DNA from: Gemmatimonadales bacterium
GTDB taxonomy: Bacteria; Gemmatimonadota; Gemmatimonadetes; Gemmatimonadales; GWC2-71-9
Direction: 5' to 3'
DNA length: 8,154 nt
NCBI GenBank assembly: GCA_030597435.1
Contig: JAUVRV010000102.1
Coordinates: 1-8,154 of the forward strand
The position numbers and the translations under genes were made by a program. The notes beneath the pieces were generated by a model, which saw nothing but the letters and a program-made list of their open reading frames with translations, was not told where the DNA came from and did not search any database. Below are positions 1 to 5,440 of this stretch, one piece after another; position 1 is the stretch's first letter, and the number at the start of each line of letters is the position of its first letter.

Positions 1-1
1 A

Positions 2-1663
2 TTCAGCGGATATTGGTCAGGTTCCCACTTGGACCTCTACGTTGTAAACGGCTTCGACCGCAGCGTGAGCGTACAGGTCGCTGGATCCCAGCGAGAGGTT
101 CTGCCACACGACTACGTGCTTCTCGAGGATCAACCACTGATCAACACCACACTGGAGGCTGCCTGGACAGGAGACGATAGTCCACTGGAGTCGATGACCG
201 TCGATTTCGGCGGTCACGGTGGACAGATCGCCGTGTACAACGTCGCCGACCGGGCGGTGCTCTTGATCGACCAGATCCTCTATGGTCCGGGAACTCCAGG
301 ACCGGATGTGGTACTCGAGAAGGGTCCAGTCATCTTCGTGGACGACGAGATTGATTATCCATTTGTCTCACCCCCCGACTCCTTGAGCGTATCTGAGGGC
401 AGAAGCATCGCCAAGTCCGTATTACTGGCGCTCGACGAGGATGGCGAACCGCTCAACGCCTTTACGACGTTGCTCGCAGAGGGCCGTACCAACCAGGCGC
501 TGGCATTGGCATGGTCAGAGCTGTTGGCCCATCCGGAGAACGCGACACTCGCATGGTACGCTGCGTCCACCGTTCTCAGCGACAACTTTGGTGCCCAACT
601 CGAGCTGTTCCGATCATGTTTGGAGCGGGCACCCAACACAGTCGATCTGCACCGCTACTATCAGAATCTTTGGCATGAGGACGCCCGGGATCCCCTCCGG
701 GAGGAATACGCGAGCCTGCTAGAGGCGAACCCCGGCTCACCCATGTACCACTATCTGATGGGGCGAATCCAGGAGGATGGTTCCGAAAGATCCCTGTCGC
801 TGTACCACGCAGCGCTTGATATCGATCCGGATTATGCGCCGGCGTACCGAGCACTGGCATACTCGGCAACCCTGCGCGGAGACTGGTTGGACGCTCTGGT
901 AGCCTACGACCGGTTTGCGTCACTCGGCGGCGACGAGGCACTGGAGGCAGTCGAACAACGCATCCGCATCCGTCGCTTGTTGGGTCGCAGCGCCACAGAG
1001 ATAGACCGCGTCCTTTCGCAAACCCGCGAACTGTGGCCCGAAAGCGTTCCCCTCAGCTTCCTCAGCGCGCATTTGCGGCTCGAGCGGGATCCTCGTGCGC
1101 TGTCTACCGTTGCCGACACCGTTAGCAGCAATGCGGCTCTTGGCTATGCATGGGCGAGTTCGTATGCCAACAACGTGCGCGCGGATTTGGCAGTGACCGC
1201 TGGTGACCTGGCAGTCGCCCGCAACGAATTGAGTCTCATCTCGAATCCAGAGGACCGTGACCCGTGGGTTACTCTGCGGCTCGCTCTCAGCCCCGGTGCC
1301 ACACAAGAAGACCGGGAACTGCTCTTCGACATACCCGATTGGTTTGATAGGCTCGACCTGGCTCGCAAGCTTGTGGCCCTCGAACTCCTGGAGCAGGACG
1401 AGCGCTGGCAGGTAATCGCGCAAATCGACGATCCCTCCATTGCCTCAATCGCGCGTACCCTGGAGACGCCAACCGATCTCGTCCGGTCGCGGCAGTATAC
1501 CGAGTTGGTCGGCTTTCGGTCGCTCGAGTTGTATCCGGCCGCCTGTTTTGCGGCAGCGCGACGCCTTGGAGGCGTATCAGGGGCGAGTGCGGCTCGCGCA
1601 CGACGGCTCTATCTGGACCAGGCTCGCGCATTTGGATTCCCCGGCGAGCTGCCGGTGTTCTAG
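2..1663 (+). CDS. TPR-repeat protein of unknown function (5'-truncated)
   Basis: The reading frame is open to the left edge, so the gene starts outside the window. The TTG at 29 is in frame but has no visible ribosome binding site and the frame continues upstream of it, so I do not take it as the start. About 553 residues are visible. The first ~130 are beta-rich, with alternating hydrophobic strands (for example YVVNGFDRSVSVQV), and look like an immunoglobulin- or jelly-roll-type domain. From about residue 150 the sequence becomes helical with TPR-like units: ALAWSELLAHPENATLAWYA, a unit near LFRSCLERAPNTVDL, and SLYHAALDIDPDYAPAYRAL, whose P-x-x-A-x-A spacing is typical of TPR helix pairs. 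The C-terminal ~200 residues are also helical but less regular. There is no catalytic motif I recognise. It is probably a scaffold or protein-interaction module. It ends 161 bases before the peptidase gene, on the same strand, and nothing links it to the export system downstream. Confidence 0.8.
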   Translation, partial: FSGYWSGSHLDLYVVNGFDRSVSVQVAGSQREVLPHDYVLLEDQPLINTTLEAAWTGDDSPLESMTVDFGGHGGQIAVYNVADRAVLLIDQILYGPGTPGPDVVLEKGPVIFVDDEIDYPFVSPPDSLSVSEGRSIAKSVLLALDEDGEPLNAFTTLLAEGRTNQALALAWSELLAHPENATLAWYAASTVLSDNFGAQLELFRSCLERAPNTVDLHRYYQNLWHEDARDPLREEYASLLEANPGSPMYHYLMGRIQEDGSERSLSLYHAALDIDPDYAPAYRALAYSATLRGDWLDALVAYDRFASLGGDEALEAVEQRIRIRRLLGRSATEIDRVLSQTRELWPESVPLSFLSAHLRLERDPRALSTVADTVSSNAALGYAWASSYANNVRADLAVTAGDLAVARNELSLISNPEDRDPWVTLRLALSPGATQEDRELLFDIPDWFDRLDLARKLVALELLEQDERWQVIAQIDDPSIASIARTLETPTDLVRSRQYTELVGFRSLELYPAACFAAARRLGGVSGASAARARRLYLDQARAFGFPGELPVF

Positions 1664-1808
1664 AGAGCCCGGGTAATTACGACCGGACGTTCCGTCCAGA
1701 CATCGGAAAAATGAATCTCAATTCGGCGCGGACCGTTTCATCTTCATCTGGCCACCGGGAGACCGCTCGCGTAGGTTGCAGAGACAATCCCGTTTACTAC
1801 TGCCACCC

Positions 1809-1814
1809 AAGGGG
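1809..1814 (+). promoter_or_regulatory. Ribosome binding site deciding the M28 peptidase start
   Basis: AAGGGG lies 10 bases before the ATG at 1825 but only 1 base before the ATG at 1816. This favours 1825 as the start. That start also gives a clean signal peptide at the N terminus. Confidence 0.5.
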
Positions 1815-1824
1815 CATGTGCACC

Positions 1825-3378
1825 ATGATCGCATCCCGTCCCGTTCCCAACCACATCTCGGGTCGTGTTCTCACCTGGTCGAGGCTCGGTCTCCTCACTC
1901 TTCTGTTCGCGACGGCTCTCAGTGTGCCGCGCATCGCCATCTCCCAGGACCACCAGCCGAGTGCTTCGATCATGCGGGGCGCGATGGGACTGCCATTCAT
2001 CGAGCGAGCGGCGATGAAAGAGGCGCTCTACGAACTCTCTTCACCAGAATTCGAGGGCCGCCTCACGGGAACGGACGGTTACGCTCTGGCAGTCAGGTAC
2101 GCCTCGGAACGCTTCCGAGCCGCGGGCCTCATGCCGGGCGGACCTGACGGGTCGTTCGTGCAGCCATTTACGGTCGAAGCCAACGACATAACCGGTCCCA
2201 TGGAACTGAGGATCGAGCACGACGGGTGGAGCGGCGCTCCCTACCGTTTCGGCCGAGACTACGTGGCCCGCGGGTTCACCGGCACGGGTAGAGTTGAGAA
2301 TGCAGGCGTCGTGTTCGTGGGCTACGGTCTGGTCGATGCCGAGCAGGGTTGGGACGACTACGCCGGCGTGGATGCGCGGGGAAAGGTGGCCCTGATGTTC
2401 ATGGGCACTCCGCGTGGTACCGGTGACTGGGGTGAGAAGAGTCGACCCCGCTTCAAAGCCTCGGTGGCCGCCGAACGGGGAGTCGCGGGAATCCTCCTCA
2501 TCGATGATCCAGGCCCGTCCACACTCTCACCCATCGTCAGCGTCTACCACGGTATGGAGGGTGAGCATCAGGAGCAGATGCCGCTGCTCTCGATCCGGAA
2601 CACGATCGCCGACGACATTCTCTACGGCACTTCACACACGGCGGTATCACTGCGAAGCCGGATCGCCGATACGGGCAGCCCATTCCCACTCGAACTTGAG
2701 ATGCGCGTCACCATGGAGGCTGGTGCGGAGTACACGGCCGAGGCAACCACCTGGAACGTGGTCGGTTGGATCGAGGGCAGCGACCCATCTGTTTCGGACG
2801 AATACATAATCGTCGGCGGGCATCTCGATCACGTGGGACAGCAGGCGGGGGTCGTCTATGCCGGGGCCCAGGACAACGCCTCGGGCAGCGTCATGATCAT
2901 GGCGATGGCCGAAGCGATGGCCCGGTCGGCCATCAAGCCGCGTCGCTCGGTTTGCTTCGTCCTCTTCGCCGGGGAGGAACTCTTTCTGCTCGGCTCGGAG
3001 TATCTCGCCTCGCATCCACCCCGCCCGATCTCGCAGGCCGTGGGGATGATGAACCTCGACATGGTCGGGACCGGACCGAGACTCATCATGGACGGCGGAG
3101 CGAGCACGCCGATCTTCCAGCAGTTCGTGGTCGATGCCGACCGGCTCTACGGGGGATTCGGCCTCGAGGACAAGGATCCGACACCTGCCAGACCGGGGGC
3201 GAGCGACCACTCCGCGTTCATCAACGCCGGGGTACCGACGGTCTACTTCCACAGCTCCGGAGCGCCGGGCCGGGCCCACACGGCCACCGATGTGCCGGAG
3301 AACATCGATTACGACGCGTTCTACCGCACGACCCTCGTCGTCTACCTGACGCTGTTTCAGATGGCCGATCGGAACTGA
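1825..3378 (+). CDS. Secreted zinc-dependent M28 family peptidase with PA domain
   Basis: The protein has 517 residues from the ATG at 1825. In-frame ATGs at 1711 and 1816 are possible, but the extra 38 residues from 1711 would bury the signal peptide. Residues 1-40 form a signal peptide: basic N-region, core LGLLTLLFATALSV, and an A-I-S|Q cleavage site near 40/41. There is no lipobox Cys. After an N-terminal segment (EFEGRLTGTDGYALAVRYAS), a PA-like insert spans roughly 150-290. The catalytic domain carries the whole M28 co-catalytic zinc set: His333 (GGHLDHVG), Asp350 (QDNASG), Glu384 (catalytic base) and Glu385 (FAGEEL), Asp412 (NLDMVG) and His462 (SDHSAF). Family knowledge makes it an aminopeptidase or a related exopeptidase acting in the periplasm or outside the cell. 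Its exact substrate cannot be read from the sequence. It converges on the RiPP precursor gene, separated by a hairpin, so a separate transcript is likely. Confidence 0.93.
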   Translation: MIASRPVPNHISGRVLTWSRLGLLTLLFATALSVPRIAISQDHQPSASIMRGAMGLPFIERAAMKEALYELSSPEFEGRLTGTDGYALAVRYASERFRAAGLMPGGPDGSFVQPFTVEANDITGPMELRIEHDGWSGAPYRFGRDYVARGFTGTGRVENAGVVFVGYGLVDAEQGWDDYAGVDARGKVALMFMGTPRGTGDWGEKSRPRFKASVAAERGVAGILLIDDPGPSTLSPIVSVYHGMEGEHQEQMPLLSIRNTIADDILYGTSHTAVSLRSRIADTGSPFPLELEMRVTMEAGAEYTAEATTWNVVGWIEGSDPSVSDEYIIVGGHLDHVGQQAGVVYAGAQDNASGSVMIMAMAEAMARSAIKPRRSVCFVLFAGEELFLLGSEYLASHPPRPISQAVGMMNLDMVGTGPRLIMDGGASTPIFQQFVVDADRLYGGFGLEDKDPTPARPGASDHSAFINAGVPTVYFHSSGAPGRAHTATDVPENIDYDAFYRTTLVVYLTLFQMADRN

Positions 3379-3407
3379 GAACACCCGGGCGTCTCTGGCA
3401 TCACCAT

Positions 3408-3432
3408 CCTCCCTGACATGGCGTCAGGGAGG
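3408..3432. terminator. Perfect 10-bp hairpin between convergent genes, possible bidirectional terminator
   Basis: CCTCCCTGAC (3408-3417) pairs exactly with GTCAGGGAGG (3423-3432) across a 5-base loop. It sits 29 bases after the M28 stop and about 80 bases after the precursor stop on the opposite strand. Neither side has a T-tract, so it is not a textbook intrinsic terminator. It could act as a 3'-end stabilising structure or help Rho-dependent ending. A weaker 6-bp hairpin (GGGTTC 3483-3488 with GAACCC 3503-3508) lies right after the precursor stop. Confidence 0.45.
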
Positions 3433-3513
3433 TCGCCGTCGCCAGTTCCGCCTAGAGCGTTACGCGAGTAGCCCCGGAGTGTGGGTTCGGAGCCTTGTGG
3501 GGGAACCCGTGCT

Positions 3514-3738
3514 TCACGGATCGATTTCCATAACATTCTTCTTGGCTGGTTTCTTCTTCGCGGCACCTCCCACAACACTCTCGAGATCGGCATCACCCAA
3601 GGTACTTGCGAAATGATTCTTCAAATCGGAGACGCTGAACTCATATCCGCGCTGGGCTGCGTACCCGACCAACTGCTCCATGATCTCCTTGTCGTGCGCA
3701 ATACTCCGCATGAATTCCGTAACCGTGTCCTGGCTCAT
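3514..3738 (-). CDS. Nif11-like leader RiPP precursor peptide
   Basis: This is a 74-residue peptide. The longer frame to 3849 is rejected because ATG 3738 has a GAGGTG site 5 bases away and gives a start typical of the family. Residues 1-58 match the Nif11-like leader: a first helix (VTEFMRSIAHDKEIMEQL), then the turn RGYEFSVSDLKNHF, which parallels the family's 'GFEFT.EEL' segment, then DADLESVVGG. Gly57-Gly58 is the double-glycine cleavage site for a C39 peptidase, and such a peptidase is encoded at 5441. The remaining core is AAKKKPAKKNVMEIDP: 16 residues with five Lys, one Glu, one Asp, and no Cys, Ser, Thr, Trp or Tyr. Family knowledge (Haft and colleagues' description of nitrile-hydratase- and Nif11-related precursors) makes it the substrate of the NHLM exporter. 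It is transcribed away from the transporter operon. What the mature product does, and whether the core is modified, is unknown. Confidence 0.88.
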   Translation of the reverse strand: MSQDTVTEFMRSIAHDKEIMEQLVGYAAQRGYEFSVSDLKNHFASTLGDADLESVVGGAAKKKPAKKNVMEIDP

Positions 3739-3743
3739 CAATG

Positions 3744-3749
3744 CACCTC
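3744..3749 (-). promoter_or_regulatory. Ribosome binding site of the precursor gene
   Basis: On the minus strand GAGGTG lies 5 bases before the ATG at 3738. This is the strongest Shine-Dalgarno match in the locus and fixes the start of the Nif11-like precursor. It is consistent with high expression of a peptide product. Confidence 0.65.
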
Positions 3750-3798
3750 GCTTGAGTTTCGATTGAAGGTCCCAAGTAAAATGTGCAGCGCGGGGCTG

Positions 3799-3814
3799 TA
3801 GGGCGTTAGGGCGG
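3799..3814 (+). repeat. Tandem 8-bp repeat in the divergent control region
   Basis: TAGGGCGT (3799-3806) is followed directly by TAGGGCGG (3807-3814), with seven of eight bases identical. It lies about 60 bases upstream of the precursor start and 170 bases upstream of the cNMP-domain gene. It could be a binding site for a regulator, but two short copies can also arise by chance. Confidence 0.3.
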
Positions 3815-3916
3815 CATGACCGACGATTCCGTCGGCCACACCAACCCACGTGCCGCCGCCAGGATCATCAGCACACCAACAAAGACAAGCAGCGTTACAA
3901 TCGTGCTGCTGGACAC
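3806..3916 (-). CDS. Possible small membrane protein (36 codons), unverified
   Basis: On the minus strand a GTG at 3916 opens a frame ending in TAA at 3806. Its 36 residues contain one strong hydrophobic stretch, TIVTLLVFVGVLMILAAARG, flanked by short polar ends (VSSS before, WPTESSVMPP after), which is what a single-pass membrane protein looks like. Codon third positions are mostly G or C, like the neighbouring genes. It lies 67 bases upstream of the Nif11-like precursor on the same strand and could share its transcript. Against it: no good Shine-Dalgarno site precedes the GTG, the frame is short, and it occupies the region where promoters for the divergent genes are expected. I recognise no family. 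Confidence 0.25.
   Translation of the reverse strand: MSSSTIVTLLVFVGVLMILAAARGLVWPTESSVMPP
3820..3835. promoter_or_regulatory. Perfect inverted repeat, candidate operator
   Basis: CCGACG (3820-3825), a 4-base loop ATTC, then CGTCGG (3830-3835) form a perfect dyad between the divergent precursor gene and the transporter operon. The position suits an operator or a small mRNA hairpin. It also falls inside the possible small ORF, so it may be coincidental coding sequence. Confidence 0.25.
3896..3901 (+). promoter_or_regulatory. Possible -10 element for the export operon
   Basis: TACAAT matches the sigma-70 -10 consensus at five of six positions and lies 87 bases before the ATG at 3983 (42 before the TTG at 3938). 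No convincing -35 sits 17 bases upstream (the hexamer there is ACACCA), so the call is weak. Confidence 0.2.
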
Positions 3917-3982
3917 CTCTGATAACAGGGGCGATACTTGGATGCGGATGGCTCAGACTCTCGCACCGAGGCAGAGCGTAGC

Positions 3983-4525
3983 ATGAGGAAGGTACTGTTT
4001 CTGTTTGGCCAGATCAGCGACCAGGACATCGAATGGATGCTGCAGGTGGGTCGCAAGGAGACTGTACCCCGCGGTCAGGTGTTGATACGCGAAGGACACG
4101 CCTTCGATGCAGTCTACATCGTACTGGACGGCGCCTTTTCAGTGACGGTTTCCGCTCTGGAAGATCGGGAAGTAAACCGGCTGGGTTGCGGGGAGGTCGT
4201 GGGAGAGATGTCATTCGTGGACGCTCGCCCACCTTCGGCAACGGTGAAGGCGTTGGAGAATTCCACCGTCTTCGCCATTCCCAGATCACACCTCGCCGAG
4301 CGTCTCGAACAGGACATGGCCTGCGCTGCCCGTTTCTACCGGGCCATCTGCCTGTTCCTATCCGATCGTCTGCGAAGCAGTGTAGCTCTGATGGGCTATG
4401 ACTCCGGCCAGGAGCTTGACGCGGACGTGGAGTATCAGGACGAGCTGAACCCGGGAGTCTTGGATAACATCCACCTTGCCGGTTCCCGTTTTGACACGCT
4501 GCTCAAACACCTCATGAGCAGTTGA
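3983..4525 (+). CDS. Cyclic nucleotide-binding domain protein of the NHLM export operon
   Basis: The protein has 180 residues from ATG 3983. A TTG at 3938 with AGGGG 6 bases upstream would add 15 polar residues. I prefer the ATG because the MRKVLFLFGQISDQDIEWML start resembles NHLM-linked relatives, but the TTG is a real alternative. Residues about 25-110 are a cNMP-binding beta-roll: GQVLIREG, AVYIVLDGAFSV, then the phosphate-binding cassette GEMSFVDARPPSATV (74-88). Glu75, which contacts ribose in Crp-like domains, is present. The position just before S-A-T-V, where Crp has its phosphate-binding Arg, is Pro84, with an Arg only at 82. A helix follows (RFYRAICLFLSDRL) and then an acidic tail. 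There is no helix-turn-helix, so it is not a Crp/Fnr transcription factor. It is first in the operon, 47 bases before the secretion protein. It is probably a sensor or transporter partner; its ligand is unknown. Confidence 0.85.
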   Translation: MRKVLFLFGQISDQDIEWMLQVGRKETVPRGQVLIREGHAFDAVYIVLDGAFSVTVSALEDREVNRLGCGEVVGEMSFVDARPPSATVKALENSTVFAIPRSHLAERLEQDMACAARFYRAICLFLSDRLRSSVALMGYDSGQELDADVEYQDELNPGVLDNIHLAGSRFDTLLKHLMSS

Positions 4526-4553
4526 GATCGGCGCCGTCACCAGACCTGCCCTC

Positions 4554-4560
4554 GGAGGAG
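4554..4560 (+). promoter_or_regulatory. Ribosome binding site of the HlyD-like gene
   Basis: GGAGGAG is a near-perfect Shine-Dalgarno site, 12 bases before the ATG at 4573, which is longer than the usual 5-9. An in-frame TAG at 4570 sits directly before the ATG, so no earlier start is possible. Confidence 0.5.
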
Positions 4561-4572
4561 AACGTCCTGTAG

Positions 4573-5418
4573 ATGCAGGGATCGATATTCCGCAAAGTTG
4601 CGTTGGAGAGGTTGTCCTCACCTGACCAACTAGATCAGTTGATGCGGGTCACGAATCCCAGAGGCTGGCTCGCCCTTACCGGACTCGCAGCCCTCCTAAT
4701 CACCGCAATCGTCTGGGGCTTCCTCGGTAGCGTGTCAACCAAGGTCAGCGGAATGGGCATTCTCGTGACCAGCGGCGGGTTGAGAGGTGTGTTGGCGACC
4801 CAGCCCGGCGAAATCACCGACATGCGCGCCAGGGTCGGCGATGTGATCGAGCGGGGACAGGTCGTGGCGACCCTGTTACGCGGAGATCCAACTTCCAGCA
4901 ACCGCATTACCTATCTGTCGAGTCCACATCAAGGCCGCGTCGTGGAGATCATGCTCGGCCAAGGTGATTATGTGCAGCAGGGGATGAGGTTGTTGAACTT
5001 GGAGCCGGTGGACGCCAGAGTCGAAGCTCTCATATACGTTCCATTCACCAATGGCAAGAGGATCCAGCCTGCCATGGAAGTCGAGATCGCGCTATCGACT
5101 GCAAGACCGGAGGAGTTCGGCTACCTGCTCGGCAGGGTGAAGTCCGTTAGCACGTTTCCGGTAACAGAACAAGGAATGGTTCGCGCGCTGGGCGCTCCTG
5201 AGCTTGCAAGACAGTTCTCGCAGAGCGGACAACCCTACGAGGTAACGGTGGAGTTGCTGATGGATCCCACAAGCCCCAGTGGCTACATCTGGTCATCCCG
5301 TGGTCCGGACATCAGAGTCGAAAGCGGAACGGCCTGCACCGCAAGAATCGTGGTGGAGAGACAACGTCCCATCAGTCTGGTAATTCCACTACTGAGAAGA
5401 ACGCTCGGCGTCTCCTGA
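4573..5418 (+). CDS. NHLM-type secretion protein, HlyD-like periplasmic adaptor (short form)
   Basis: The protein has 281 residues and the start is fixed by the in-frame stop just upstream. The opening FRKVALERLSSPDQLDQLM and then TNPRGWLAL is characteristic of NHLM bacteriocin-system secretion proteins. One membrane segment spans about 32-52 (WLALTGLAALLITAIVWGFLG), leaving the N terminus in the cytoplasm and the rest outside. Two biotinyl-lipoyl half motifs follow: GEITDMRARVGDVIERGQVV (79-98) and GRVVEIMLGQGDYVQQGMRL (121-140). Then comes a beta-barrel region (ARVEALIYVPFTNGKRIQPA) and a C-terminal beta domain ending in RIVVERQRPISLVIPLLRRT. In most HlyD-family adaptors a long coiled-coil hairpin sits between the lipoyl halves. 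Here they are joined by only about 15 residues (101-116), so the hairpin is missing. Its role would be to couple the ABC exporter to the envelope. The transporter gene begins 22 bases downstream. Confidence 0.9.
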   Translation: MQGSIFRKVALERLSSPDQLDQLMRVTNPRGWLALTGLAALLITAIVWGFLGSVSTKVSGMGILVTSGGLRGVLATQPGEITDMRARVGDVIERGQVVATLLRGDPTSSNRITYLSSPHQGRVVEIMLGQGDYVQQGMRLLNLEPVDARVEALIYVPFTNGKRIQPAMEVEIALSTARPEEFGYLLGRVKSVSTFPVTEQGMVRALGAPELARQFSQSGQPYEVTVELLMDPTSPSGYIWSSRGPDIRVESGTACTARIVVERQRPISLVIPLLRRTLGVS

Positions 5419-5440
5419 CGCGCCAACCAGTGTCAGTCGC

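Noticed and set aside
920..1423. 167-codon minus-strand frame inside the TPR gene
   Set aside because: Shadow frame of a real coding region, with no domain and no start context.
1685..1697. Short hairpin GGACG-TTC-CGTCC after the TPR gene as a terminator
   Set aside because: The stem is only 5 bp with a 3-base loop and no T-tract. It is too weak to support.
1711..1824. Upstream ATG start for the M28 peptidase
   Set aside because: It would place 38 polar residues before the signal peptide. AAGGGG at 1809-1814 is well spaced for ATG 1825. GGAAAA before 1711 is only weakly Shine-Dalgarno-like.
2647..3384. 245-codon open frame on the minus strand opposite the M28 peptidase gene
   Set aside because: It lies entirely within a gene with all catalytic motifs. 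It is Arg/Asp/Val-rich, as expected of an antisense shadow in GC-rich DNA, and shows no recognisable domain or ribosome binding site.
3357..3596. 79-codon minus-strand frame overlapping the precursor and M28 3' ends
   Set aside because: It overlaps the Nif11-like gene on the same strand in another frame, spans the hairpin, and has an Arg/Pro-rich composition without motifs.
3739..3849. N-terminal extension of the Nif11-like precursor to 3849
   Set aside because: The added 37 residues (Arg- and Cys-containing, unlike any leader) precede a very good GAGGTG-ATG start at 3738, which already gives the full family leader.
3983..4525. Crp/Fnr-type transcription factor
   Set aside because: Only about 70 residues follow the cNMP-binding roll; they form one helix and an acidic tail, with no helix-turn-helix.
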